From Marthasterias glacialis (lineage: Eukaryota; Echinodermata; Asteroidea; Forcipulatida; Asteriidae), in the NCBI GenBank assembly GCA_911728455.2, contig OU452229.1, positions 9,463,642-9,527,641 on the forward strand: 64,000 bases of DNA, in the 5' to 3' direction. Under the pieces are notes generated by a model. It saw only the letters and a list, made by a program, of their open reading frames with translations. It did no database searches and was not told the DNA's origin. Numbering within the stretch: the first letter of the stretch is position 1; every line of letters starts with the position of its first letter. This document shows positions 26,995 to 37,125 of this stretch, in pieces. The translations under genes and the position numbers were made by a program.

Positions 26995-29900
26995 GGGAAT
27001 AAAAGAGTGGTGACTGAGGTCTTAAACGGTCGTTTAACTGGCAAGGTCATGGCTGAGTGATAAAGGAACGAGCTGAAGGTGATGTCCTTTATCACACGGT
27101 CACAACCCTGCAAGGTTTGAAACATCCGTTTAAGACTGAGGCACTACTCTTTTATTCCTATCATAAATGCCCTTTTTGTTAAAAAGGGTAATAATGCAGG
27201 AAAATCTGTGAAAATTTTCTGTTTAAGCACTGTATACTCGGTACTTTCCTAGCTCTGTGAACAAAAACCACAGGCATATTACTTGGGTGGGATTCAAACC
27301 CATGACCTTTGCCATTCTAGAGCAGATTTCTTACCAATGAGCCATCCACATTGCCTGATAACATTCTTGATCCCCAATGCAAATTTAACATCTATTAGAA
27401 ACTGAGGGATATCCGCTGCTAAAAAAAAAGGATTAAAATGTATCTTTACAATAGCTGTACCAAGTTACATAAGCATTGGTTGGAGTATGGTGGAGAAACG
27501 GAACAATGTTTGATCTTGCTCAACCCTGGGTCTTCACTGGGTCATCAGAGGTCAGATTCAAAGTGCCTCCACATGCCGCCCCCCTCCCACAAAAAAAAAT
27601 AAATAAATAAATAAATGTTTATGTTATATAGAGTATGTTAGAAGTTTCATGCTTTAGTAACTAAGTGCACAATTATTCTGCTTATCTGCTGCACTAAATG
27701 TACTTGACATTTAAAAGTGACATTTTGTCATTCCACATGAGTTCCCCTTTCCAAAGATGAATGCTTTTTAACTGGAAAAGGTTATAAGCTTTAAAAACTG
27801 ATTTAAGGCTTTTTTGAGATCTTTGTATAACCAGTGGTATATTTATACACAACATTCCTTACATGTAGATGTACAAGATTTGAGCTTACATCAATGGTAT
27901 CTTGCAGAGAAGAGGTCAGCTCTTGTATTGGTTATTGGCTGTGGAATTGTTGCTACAAAGGAAAGCTGTTGTTTTAGTCCTGACTGTTTTGACTGATATT
28001 GTTTACAGGTGACTCATTGTATGCAATGTCGTATAGAATTCTCCTTGATTGTTAGACGTCATCACTGCAGACTGTGTGGTCGTATCTTCTGTACCAAGTG
28101 TGCTAGCTGCTATGTATCAACAACACATAGTCGGTATGTTTAGGGAGAACTAGTTTAAAGGCAGCTCTAACATGCTCTGAAATAATGAGTTGTTATAGTT
28201 TTCAAATAGATGGAGTCCACAGAAAATAGAAAAAAATTGATACGAGTCCCTAACCTCACATTAAAACAGATTAAAAATGAGTTTTCTCCAAAACGCTTTC
28301 CAGCGAAAATCTGAGAACATGAGGTCAAGCAAACCACATGACAAAGGACTCATGGATCAGTGATAGCTATTTGGTTTGGACCTGCCCATACACTCATGAA
28401 CTTCACGATTTCCAATCAATATGGCTATGAATGTGACTATTTAAAGGCCAATCCAATCCACATAATCAGCAAGGCGATTTTCAACAGATGTGGGATTTGG
28501 GGATTTTACTTTCTTCGTGGGCAAAGAGATTTCACGGCTTGGCTTGATTTGGTTCAGTACAAGTCAAGTCTTGTGTACTTCGTCTTGACAATGCATCTGA
28601 ACTATTGTAGACAACAACGCAAAGGCCAGTTACAAATTGAATCTTCATGGCCGAGTTGGACACCTCTAGTCATGCTAGTAATTGATAATGGGAAGATACT
28701 AGCATTATCTCTAAGGATGTAGCCTTTTTAATCGCCTTGTCTGGATCGTCAAATGACTGACAGGAAAGTTGGGGTGAAGAATATCACAATCTTGATGAAC
28801 TTGAAGTTTCCCTAGAAGTGGTTGGTCCATAGATGGTTGTTGACAGTGCTGAACCATACCGTTTCGAGTCGATTGCGTTGGCCGCTGCTCCTGGTTAAGC
28901 AGGAGAAGCACAGGAAACCGAGGACCTACCTTTCTGTGAAAATGCAGATCATGAGCTTGTGTTTGTTTCATTTAAAGTTTCCCACAAAAAAGGGGTGTCC
29001 AACCACTTCGCAGGTTTCAATGCAGAGACGACTTATGATTATGTCGCATGTATTACCGTACAGTAACGTCAAGGGATAAAATGCATATCATTATCATACA
29101 TAAGCAGTTTTGACTTATGGCTAAAAAAGCTGCACGAAGCAGTGTATTTTAAACTTGAATTCTCTATTACTGAATAATATTTTAAGTGTAAAACTCAAAA
29201 TATCAAAAGCACCTTAGAGCCACCCTGTAATAAAAGTAGTTATATGCATAAATAAATGCATTCAAAAGTTAAAACTATGAAGCATAATGTTGATGCAGGG
29301 AGACCTAATTATGAAATTGGTGTGAGAGTTATTAAACAAATATTTTTCAATTTTGATGAAACATACCGGGTACTAATGGTTGTGTTTTTATTAGTATTAA
29401 TTTTACGACTACAACATGGAATGATATTGACGGTAGCTAGTTGGAACTTTGAGAATAAAGCAACCAGTTCGTTTCAAAGTAACCGTCTCTTCCTGAAGAA
29501 ACTTTTAAATGTAATACCCTTAAGACTAAAACCAATGCTGTTGGTAAGTGTGAGAAGTTATGAGAAGCCCATGCATAGAAAATGCATTGAGTAAGTTTAT
29601 ATTTTAGGATTAAGTCAAAAAATAGTTAAGTTCTAGACATGCATTGGATATGTTGATGTGTAGATGCTCAAAGACAGTCACCAGTCAAAGGCTTGCATCA
29701 CTGCTGAGTTTCAAAATGTGTACTTTAGGGGTTGAGGGGGACTGTTTATACAAACGCCTTCGCAGACACCAGCAGTTCAAAGTTAATCTAACTTAATTGA
29801 TTTTTTACAGCAAGAAGTCTCGTGTATGTGAACAGTGCTTTGTTATACATCAGCATGCCTGTGAGGTAAACCAAACCTTGACTACATTATCAACACCAGA

Positions 29901-32900
29901 TAGTGATGATGAGTTGTCTCAAGATACACTGGCTACAAGTAGATCTTCTATTGGTTCTAATACTCATCAGCATGATGCACTGGAATCAACAGTAGATACA
30001 GTATCTTCAAAAGAAGGTTCTTCATCAACGGATGACTCAGTCTCTCCTATCAAGGTGTCCATAATGACATCAGGGCAAGCTGTGAAGAAAGAGGCATCTC
30101 TTGACCATCAGGCTGCCATTGAAGACACTGTCACTACATCCATCATCAAGACGTCTGCCCAAGAGGAAGGTACAGGTACATCAGGGCAAGATGTCAAACT
30201 ATTACCAAGTAGTAAGAAAGTAGACAGTGCTCAAGTGACTGGGAGTGAATCAAGGTAACTATACACTATTAATGAGTTCAAAGTATGATTCATTAGTTGT
30301 AGTGATGGATTTTGGGATGTGAGACAAACAGGCTTTTGGGAGGATTAGAGTGGGAAATAATCAACCCAACATCTCCAGCTCTTTATGTATGATCATGTGC
30401 AAATGTTCACATCCCATGCAAGCAGTTTTAGAAGCTTTAAAAACAATTATAGATGTCACATGATGTACACTACTGCAGGCCTTGATCTTAACCGAGGCCA
30501 TTGGCCTCATGCCCTGTCGAGTTGGCCAGCATGCCCTTCAGAAAAATTGCACTGTCACTACCAACTTGGCCAGCATGCCCTTGTACAATTTCTCTGATTT
30601 GGCCAGCAAAGGCCTGCCCCCGTTTTTCTTAAGATCGAGGCCTGCTACTGCCACTACACAATGATTCTATATGGACACATACAACAATCTGAATTTGTTC
30701 AAATGTCTGATCACATCACACAACTGCTCTCTGAACTGGTATATCGGTATCCTCAGTCAAATCAGAAGATTTTGAGATTTTAATGCAAGCCACAATGTAG
30801 TCCATGCCCTTAGTCTGTTCAAGCTGGACTATAGTTGTTCATTGAAAAGTATTTCCATGAAAGATATATCTCACCTCCAAAGACTACAAAACGGATATGC
30901 TCAGCTATTCTTTCAGATGCCAGAACACTCCCACACCTCACCACTTGTAAGACAATTAGACTGGCTCCCAATAGCCCAACATATTGCATTCCACACACTG
31001 GTACATACCTGTACTTACAAATCCTTAAATCACAGTGATCCAGATGTAATATTATCTCTCTTCACTTGTTGCAATCCATGACTGCAGCTCTTGTTCCCTT
31101 TGAAGCTCTGATGCTATATTCTTAGTGGTTAGCAAGTCATTTAAACATTCCGGTCACAGGATTTTCCATTACTGCCTCCTGCTTATGGAACACTCTTCCT
31201 GTCTCTATCAGGAATACAAAGACTGTTTTGCCCATCAAAAATGGCTCTCTAGACTTGCCTGCTCTTCAGCTTGAAGCTGGTTTTCTTCATTACTATCTCT
31301 ATCCCTGAAAGCGCCTTGTAATTTGGCACTGTATAAATCCAATTATTATTATTAGTATTGTTATAAGTTTGATACAAGTTATAAATGTTCTCCCCTCATA
31401 TATACAGCCATGTGCAAGAAGATCTTCCAAAACACTCCATTTTCTTGTTTTGTTTTGACAAATTATATTGCATATCACAAACAAGTCCAAACTGCCAGGA
31501 AGAAACAGGAAACAACTGAATAGTTGATCGAATTATATTAAGGGAATAAAGGTGTGATGAAGAGGTTTTTAACTATTGTTTAAAACCGATGAGGGGCCTG
31601 GTGGCCGATAATTGCCCGAGCCGAAGGCGAGGGCAATTATCGGCCACCAGGACCCTCATCGGTTTTAAACAATAGTTAAAAACCGATTCAGCACACCTTT
31701 ATTCCCTTATAAATATAATTTGATCTACTATTTCGGTATGCCAAAAATGAAGGGATTACACGTCAACACGCCCTGCAATTCCATTGTGTAGCGTACACAG
31801 TGTATGCTCTCACCATGCTACATTTCATTTGCCCCATACAAAGAGGGACAAAGGGTACTGGAATTCATGCTCGAAATCTCCTTTTTACCAGGGATTATTT
31901 TGTAATCCCCAATTCCAGACCTTCGTCCTTTTGGTAGACAACAAGGATTATGAGATACGTTTCTATTTTGGGCAGTGGTGGTTAGCTGTATTCTACATGT
32001 ACTTGATGCATATGATACATTTTGTCTATGAGAATTGTACATCACTTTGATTGAGTGATTATGAATTTTGTTGACAGTTTAGGATGTTTTTTTTTTATTT
32101 ACTTGGATTACGGATTATTTAGTGCACAAAGTTGGGCCGGTAGCGGCAAAAAAATTTTTTAAATAAGAGGGCGCCCTTTAATTCAAGATTGCGGCACCCA
32201 TGTTCTGTGGAAATAGGCGGGACTTGGGAAATGTTTTTGAGCCCTCCGGACCCTTATCAGCAGGCAGAGAGCAGTCCTGACGGACGCCATGTTTTGGTCT
32301 GGAGGGTCCTGTCTGAGAAGAGGTCACACAATACACAACGTTTCACTTCATTCACACGGTTCTACTTTGATCATTCCTGTACCTTGCTTGACAAGCGATC
32401 CCGCTTGTGCGAGCTCTACTCGCACAAGAGGTAGTAGACTTGAGGGTTCGGTTGCCATGGAATCCGTCCGGGCTGAACTAGCCGAATAGATACAAGCCTC
32501 TTGTAGTTTTTGTCAGGTCCCCTGTCTTTATCCATGTGCCTGGGAGAGTAGGTGTGAGCACGGCTCCTGTTCGTCCTTGTACTAAATGTACATGTACATT
32601 ACATGTACTCGTACAATGTACATGCCGAGATACAAATGAATGTGCGTTGTGAATATTTTACATACACAGCACTGAAACAACAGAACCCAAGACTGTGCGG
32701 TGTATAGTGGTTGCTGGATCCTGGTGTGTTTGTGTTGTGGGCAAGGTGCTCATCAACACACTGAGAACTGTCTATATTAAGGCAATTCAAACATTCATTG
32801 TCTGTGCCACACCTGCTCCCTTCTCATTTCATGAAATCAACATCCAACTTCATTCATTTAATTGTAGCTATCATTCAGAGACTGATCAAGCAGATAATCC

Positions 32901-35900
32901 AGTGATTGTACTAGACAGTCCTCTTCCATCTCGACACAACCTCCACTCCAGTGATAAGGATGATGAACCTGACTTTGATGTGATTAGTGAGGAAGAGGTT
33001 GTAGCTGCAAGGAATGAGCCATGTTCATCAGACAGCCCTGTGAAGGTTGGGCATGCAGCAGAGGCAAGGTGGGCAGGTCTTGTTGTGCATGTTCAAACAT
33101 TTTGGGGAACACTGCTCTAATGTGTGAAGGAAGCAAAATTGCCCACTTCAACAGTTCCCAATGGTCAACTGCACATGATACTTTCACATGGTATTGTGGC
33201 TTGAATCACTGGATTTCTGCATGACCTTCAGCGATTACTACACGATGTTATCCTGCTGTCGTTATCATGCTAGAATCATGAACATTATCACATGTGAAGC
33301 ATTTCAACATCTTTGAACCTGATAGCCCTTAAACCAATGTTCTTATTCATCACTGAATGTACAACATTAAACAGCTTTAAAGAGAGGTTCCAAGGTCCAA
33401 TTCAGTTTGATGATGCACTCATTTTCCAATAGATAGAGTCCTAATGAAAGAGGGGGGGAATACAACTCCATCTTCACAATAACATGGTGTAAAATTTCAT
33501 CGTATCTGATACTTTTTCAGAGCAAAATTTGAAAAATACGCCATTGGATGTCAACAACAAGTGTGTCTGTACATTCCAAGCAGGAATTTGTTGTTAGTCA
33601 AAAGGTGAAATTGAACTCCGTTTTGATTGAATATCATGGAAAGTCAGGAATAAACCCCAAATTCCCCTTGCACAAATGTACAAACCCATGTATTTGAAAT
33701 GTGATGTCATTGAATGTTTTTGGATAATGGCAAACTTTGCACAAAAAGGATATTAAAATACAATGGCATTTTACACCAGTTTTAATTTGAGGTTAGAGAG
33801 TTGTAATTTTCTTTTGACTTTCATGCAGACTCTATTGGAAAATACCTAGGCCTACATCACACAACTGAATTTGACTTGGAGCCCATTTCTAACTACCAAT
33901 GTTATGTAAAGAATGGTATTTTGCCTGTAAACATCTCTCAATATGCACATCTCAGTGATTTTAAACATAAACATACCCATGTATAAGTTAGTGAGGTAGC
34001 AACATGTGACCTAGTCTTGGTGCAAGATGTTCTTAAACGCACACCACTGGGAATAGGCAGTGTGGGGATTCACCATAAGGGTGATGCTTATTTTTATTTT
34101 TAAATATCAAGCAATAAAGCACAAAGGAAACTGACTGGGGAAATCCCCTTGCTGCCACTTCCCAGGTTAGATCCATAGAGCTAGCTCTGTGGTTGTATTG
34201 TGTAATGGGGTGTGATACCTGGCTACACAGCAGTCACCAATTGAATGGCTTCTGACTGGCACCCCCCCCCCCCCCCCCCAGAACAAAGATATTGACAAAA
34301 TAGGGAGACCGCCAACATTAGGGCTGGATAGCTCAGTTGGTGGAGCGATGGTATGGTATGTGGTCGCAGGTTCAAATCCCGATCCAGTCAATTTTTCTTT
34401 GTTCGACCCAAAATTGATTTAAAAAATAAACCCAGTCAGTTTCCCTTGTGGTTAATTGCTTGTACTTATATTGTTAACATTGCATAGTAAACAAGTTTGG
34501 TTGCCTGTTTGAATTCACACCGTGTATTTTTGCCATTTCTTACATTCTACTTAGCATAATTGTGACTTCTACACTATACACAAGTGAGCTTGAAGCAGGA
34601 GTAAATGATGACATCACTATCAAAGCTGGGCAGAGTCATGCAGTTCCTATTCATCTTGATGCACCAGGAATCGTTCTATGTTGGGAGTTTGCCTCTGCAC
34701 CTAAGGTACTTGTAATAGCAAGATGTAATCCATAACTGTTAGTCAATTCCTATTGAGTGACTTTGGTTTTGGCTGACTGTTAGTGACTACACATGGCCTG
34801 TCTAGTGTAAGGTGTTGAATCTGCATAACCAGTTGCCGCCTGGAATCTTCAATTTTTTCCTGTCCAGCCTGACAGGATTATTTTCTCAGAATTGCCGGAA
34901 ACTTTTTTTTTTTTTTTCGAAGAAACTCTGAATTGACAAGCTAAAAGAACAAAGATTCTCCTTGAAGCATCGATATTTTTTGATTCTTTATCGAGAAAAT
35001 GTCAAATTCATGCACCGTGAATTGCAAAACATCAGCCGTGAGGTATGGCTGAGGATTGGCTGTAATCCAGAACCAAGTCTGGATACTCAGTTCACTCTGA
35101 CTTACCTTCATTGAGTCGAAATTCAATGAATGAACAATGGTGAGAGCATCTCGATGTCTCATAATCCTCTTCTTGAAACAAAAGGACAAAGGTCTGGAAT
35201 CGTGGTTTTCACAATAAGCCCTGCATAATGGCAGAAAATCTGCAAAATATTCAACTCCATCTGTCCTCTTTGTGTGGGTGAAACAAAGCGTTACATGGCG
35301 AGAGCATGCTCTGTGCACGCTCCGTAGTGGAATGTCCGAAATTGTTCAATGTCGTAACTCTATCCTGTTTGATAAGTTGGTGTAATTTCACAGTAAAACA
35401 TGTCTGAATCACACCAACTGGCTTCAACAATTATTAGAATTTTCTCTCAGAAAATCTTTTTTTAGTGACATGCCATTTGCTTACAAATTGCAATGACTCA
35501 AGACCTCATTAAAATATGGCAAGTTTTTATAAGGGTTGCTTTTAATTTTGAATGAGAAAAATTTACGTTAAATAACAAGCCAAAGTACACCAGCCTTGAC
35601 TCAAATAATGAAATCATTTATGTAATAACTGCCGGTATAATTAATTTTTTCAAATATTCTAACTCAGTCTTTATTCTATTTAGCAAGCTTCTTGTGCAGT
35701 TGATAAATAAGAAGTATCAACAAAGACTTGTCTTAAAGTATGTCTAACTTATTTATGCAGACCATAGCCTTCAGTGTGACATTCCAGCCAGGTATGGAGC
35801 TTCCTTCGTCTAGTGATAATGCACAAGTTGATGAACTGATACCACTCTGTAAATGTAACTCACATAGACATGCTGTACAAGGAGAACTAATGGCCCGTAA

Positions 35901-36170
35901 AGCTGGCATCTATACACTACTCTTTGACAACAGCTTTTCCAGGTATGCCACACAATTAATTGTTTACTGAAGTCGGAGGGATTTCTAGCCATTGTGAAAG
36001 AAGCAAATAGAATTATTGTTAAGTTCACAATTTGATTGTTGTGAAAGTTAGTTGTTTGCATGTGTAAAACAGAAGTGAACAATAATTGTTTAAAAATAAA
36101 TTCTTACAGATTCACACAAAAAACGGTAAAGTACAGTCTTCAAGTGAAACGACCTGAAGCAGCCTACTAG
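12587..36170 (+). CDS. FYCO1: FYVE and coiled-coil domain protein 1 (FYCO1), complete
   Basis: Eighteen coding exons: 12587-12632, 13880-13999, 14201-14313, 15104-15210, 16802-17024, 19429-21983, 22775-22889, 23682-23810, 24856-24927, 26176-26223, 26390-26508, 26808-26895, 28009-28133, 29811-30254, 32868-33068, 34555-34705, 35761-35942, 36110-36170. All junctions are GT-AG and phases agree throughout, giving 1632 codons plus stop, slightly longer than the vertebrate protein. Order: RUN domain (about residues 35-180), coiled coil (about 210-1210), FYVE finger (about 1238-1300), acidic Ser/Thr-rich linker, LIR FDVI (1471-1474), GOLD domain (about 1505-1632). In vertebrates FYCO1 links Rab7, PI3P and LC3 on autophagosomes and late endosomes to plus-end microtubule transport; the same domain set implies the same role here. 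The start is the first ATG of a frame that flows into the RUN domain. Small mid-coil exon boundaries are the least certain. Confidence 0.93.
13265..13560. repeat. Degenerate ~14-bp minisatellite (intron 1 of FYCO1)
   Basis: Imperfect repeats of GTGCGGGTGCCTA with variants GTGCAGGTGCTTA, GTGTGGGTGCCTA and so on, about twenty units of uneven length. It lies wholly inside FYCO1 intron 1. Confidence 0.75.
14628..14870 (+). mobile_element. tRNA-derived SINE in FYCO1 intron 3
   Basis: Head TTCCTTGGCCGAACGGATA, then CAGACTCAAGCTCTGATGTT, box B GGGTTCGAGTCCCGATC, GTGACACTTGTGT and AGCAAGACACTTAACCATTA. The nearest relative in the window is the copy at 39450-39845. Its 3' part is too diverged to place an end exactly. 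Confidence 0.65.
15836..16190 (+). repeat. Interspersed ~350-bp repeat, copy 1 (FYCO1 intron 4)
   Basis: Shares GTAATCCCCGATT...GTCCTTTCGTTCCAAGAAGG, GGATTACGAGGCATCGAGAG, TTGTTCATTCATTG and, further on, ACGGCTGATGTTTTGCAATT and GCATGAATTTGACATTTTCTC with the reverse-oriented copy at 34940-35330. A partial copy lies at 31780-31960. No coding potential or tRNA-like head is seen. The class is unknown. Confidence 0.65.
17025..18533. other. FYCO1 intron 5, left part
   Basis: Intronic, AT-rich, with no exon or repeat that could be recognised. The right part of the same intron is the 16-bp minisatellite. Confidence 0.5.
18534..19303. repeat. 16-bp minisatellite before the FYCO1 coiled-coil exon
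   Basis: About 48 units of GCTGCTGTCAGCACTC with common variants (GCTGATGTCAGCACTC, CCTGCTGT). Each unit contains CTG/CAG complementarity and can fold on itself. The array stops about 125 bp before the exon 6 acceptor. Because 16 is not a multiple of three, each frame reads a 16-residue repeat ([16 protein letters not shown]), which explains the spurious open frames here. Confidence 0.93.
19429..21983 (+). other. FYCO1: FYCO1 exon 6: 2.55-kb coiled-coil exon
   Basis: One uninterrupted exon encodes about 852 residues of heptad-rich Glu/Lys/Gln sequence, starting [11 protein letters not shown] after a TTTAATTTGCAG acceptor and ending before a GTAAGT donor. A short Ser/Thr/His segment near residues 645-690 ([20 protein letters not shown] onward) breaks the coil. 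The exon's large size against the small flanking exons resembles the single large coiled-coil exon of vertebrate FYCO1. Confidence 0.9.
22094..22593. mobile_element. Foldback element, ~150-170-bp arms (FYCO1 intron 6)
   Basis: The left arm from GGGCCCATTTCT through TCCATAATTCAAAACTTACC, GATTAATATTCC, GCATACAAT, CTCATAAATCTGTTATTTT to TATTTCAGCT is mirrored on the opposite strand by the right arm (22451-22593) ending AGAAATGGGCCC. About 190 bp of unrelated sequence lies between the arms and has no coding capacity. This is a MITE/foldback-type non-autonomous transposon. Confidence 0.8.
26919..26994. repeat. (AAT)n microsatellite
   Basis: About 25 AAT units directly after the exon 12 donor of FYCO1 and directly abutting a foldback element. 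Confidence 0.95.
26993..27163. mobile_element. Foldback MITE, GGGAATAAA termini (FYCO1 intron 12)
   Basis: Starts AAGGGAATAAAAGAGTGGTG and ends with the near reverse complement CACTACTCTTTTATTCC. The arms continue inward through GTCTTAAACGG / CCGTTTAAGAC. The termini match those of the element at 31539-31709, so the two belong to one family. Confidence 0.75.
27195..27360 (-). mobile_element. tRNA-derived SINE, minus strand
   Basis: On the minus strand it shows a tRNA-like head (GGATGGCTCATTGGTAAGAA, box B GGGTTTGAATCCCACCC) and a body with CCTGTGGTTTTTG and GAGTATACAGTGC. The same parts occur at 61680-61840. Confidence 0.65.
28134..29810. other. FYCO1 intron 13, no other gene
   Basis: AT-rich intronic sequence. 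Open frames of 60-120 codons occur, but none has a recognisable motif or splice context. Confidence 0.5.
30780..31370 (+). mobile_element. LINE 3' fragment (CR1/L2-like) in FYCO1 intron 14
   Basis: A broken frame encodes the C-terminal tail typical of CR1/L2/Jockey-type reverse transcriptases: [32 protein letters not shown], then after frame breaks an AAPRLWNSLP-like segment. It ends in GCACTGTATAAATCCAATTA followed by (ATT)n. Only the 3' end is present, as expected for 5'-truncated LINE copies. Confidence 0.7.
31539..31709. mobile_element. Foldback MITE with ~80-bp near-perfect arms
   Basis: Begins TAAGGGAATAAAGGTGTG and ends CACACCTTTATTCCCTTA. The two arms pair over about 80 bp with few mismatches, with a loop around GAGCCGAAGGCG. 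It lies in FYCO1 intron 14 and belongs to the same family as 26993-27163. Confidence 0.85.
31780..31960 (+). repeat. Interspersed ~350-bp repeat, partial copy
   Basis: Contains GTATGCTCTCACCATG, CCATACAAAGAGGGACAAA, CCAATTCCAGACCTTCGTCC and AAGGATTATGAGATACG in the order seen in 15836-16190 and, reversed, 34940-35330. The second half of the repeat is missing. Confidence 0.55.
32974..32985 (+). other. FYCO1: FYCO1 LC3-interacting region (LIR)
   Basis: Codons for F-D-V-I are preceded by DKDDEPD and followed by SEEEVV. This is the acidic-flanked aromatic-x-x-aliphatic form of an LIR, placed between FYVE and GOLD exactly where the vertebrate protein has its FDII motif. LC3/GABARAP binding is therefore probably conserved. 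Confidence 0.85.
34220..34480 (+). mobile_element. tRNA-derived SINE (GGGAGACCGCC family), best copy
   Basis: Contains TTCTGACTGGC, an 18-C tract, GGGAGACCGCCAACATTAGG, box A (GATAGCTCAGTTGGTGGAG), box B (CAGGTTCAAATCCCGATC) and CCCAGTCAGTTTCCC. It sits in FYCO1 intron 15. It is the best preserved of three copies (also 3735-3840 and 8690-8960). Confidence 0.7.
34555..36170 (+). other. FYCO1: FYCO1 GOLD domain exons
   Basis: Three exons encode a beta-rich C-terminal domain with [52 protein letters not shown] and the final [16 protein letters not shown]. The GOLD-typical patterns W-x-F (WEF) and LxFDNSxS are visible. The stop is TAG at 36168-36170. Confidence 0.88.
34940..35330 (-). repeat. 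Interspersed ~350-bp repeat, copy 3 (FYCO1 intron 16)
   Basis: In reverse orientation it carries ATGTAACGCTTTGTTTCACC, ACAAAGAGGACAG, TTCCAGACCTTTGTCCTTTT, GAGGATTATGAGACATCGAG, TTCATTCATTGAATTTCG and, further on, ACGGCTGATGTTTTGCAATT and GCATGAATTTGACATTTTCTC. These match 15836-16190. It is the longest copy. Confidence 0.65.
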
Positions 36171-36199
36171 TCTATCAAAAGAAGTTTGCCAGCCAACCA

Positions 36200-37125
36200 A
36201 TCATGAGAGGTCTAAAGAAAACAATCCACAGCACTCTACCAGCCAATCATAATAACGCAAGGCAGCCTGCTAGCCAATCATGACGGGTCTACTAAGGAAA
36301 CAATTCAAAGCAGCCTGTCAGCCAATCAGGAGAGGTCTACTAAGGAAACAATCCAAAGCAGCCTGTCAGCCAATCATGAGAGGTCTACTAAGGAAACAAT
36401 TCAAAGCAGCCTGTCAGCCAATCATGACAGGTCTACTAAGGAAACAATCCAAAGCAGCCTGTCAGCCAATCAGGAGAGGTCTACTAAGGAAACAATCCAA
36501 AGCAGCCTGTCAGCCAATCAGGAGAGGTGTACTAAGGAAACAATCCAAAGCAGCCTGTCAGCCAATCATGAGAGGTCTACTAAGGAAACAATTCAAAGCA
36601 GCCTGTCAGCCAATCATGACAGGTCTACTAAGGAAACAATCCAAAGCAGCCTGTCAGCCAATCAGGAGAGGTCTACTAAGGAAACAATCCAAAGCAGCCT
36701 GTCAGCCAATCAGGAGAGGTGTACTAAGGAAACAATCCAAAGCAGCCTGTCAGCCATTCATGAGAGGTCTACTAAGGAAACAATCCAAAGCAGCCTGTCA
36801 GCCAATCAGGAGAGGTCTACAAAGGAAACAATCCAAAGCAGCCTGTCAGCCAATCATGACAGGTCTACTAAGGAAACAATTCAAAGCAGCCTGTCAGCCA
36901 ATCAGGAGAGGTCTACTAAGGAAACAATCCAAAGCAGCCTGTCAGCCAATCATGACAGGTCTACTAAGGAAACAATTCAAAGCAGCCTGTCAGCCAATCA
37001 GGAGAGGTCTACTAAGGAAACAATCCAAAGCAGCCTGTCAGCCAATCATGACAGGTCTACTAAGGAAACAATTCAAAGCAGCCTGTCAGCCAATCATGAG
37101 AGGTTTACTAAGGAAACAACTTTAA
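36200..37125. repeat. 48-bp minisatellite in the FYCO1 3' UTR
   Basis: Eighteen clear units of 48 bp from 36280, preceded by about two degenerate ones starting just after the stop codon. The core is GGTCTACTAAGGAAACAAT, CCAAAGCAGCCTGTCAGCCAATCA. A 48-bp unit leaves one frame open throughout (GLLRKQSKAACQPI-type peptide), but this lies beyond the TAG and lacks its own good start. Variants form higher-order blocks: units 3-6 match units 7-10 (192 bp), and units 13-18 largely alternate two types (96 bp). Confidence 0.93.

Larger units (their letters stand above)
26878..29850 (+). other. FYCO1: FYCO1 FYVE zinc finger (split over three exons)
   Basis: The W-x-x-D motif (RWIDDNE) ends exon 12. Exon 13 supplies THCMQC, the PI3P-binding RRHHCR block, and [10 protein letters not shown]. 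Exon 14 supplies the RVC-type KSRVCEQC. All eight zinc-ligand cysteine/histidine positions and the basic pocket are present, so PI3P binding is expected to be intact. Confidence 0.92.

Noticed and set aside
28360..28722. 120-codon open frame
   Set aside because: Intronic, composition unremarkable, no recognisable domain.
29256..29594. 112-codon open frame with a hydrophobic stretch
   Set aside because: Inside FYCO1 intron 13; no motif, no splice sites, no conservation visible.
36280..37125. 281-codon open frame of 16-residue repeats
   Set aside because: Lies after the FYCO1 TAG; a 48-bp period keeps one frame open by itself. The peptide is basic and has no domain or good start.
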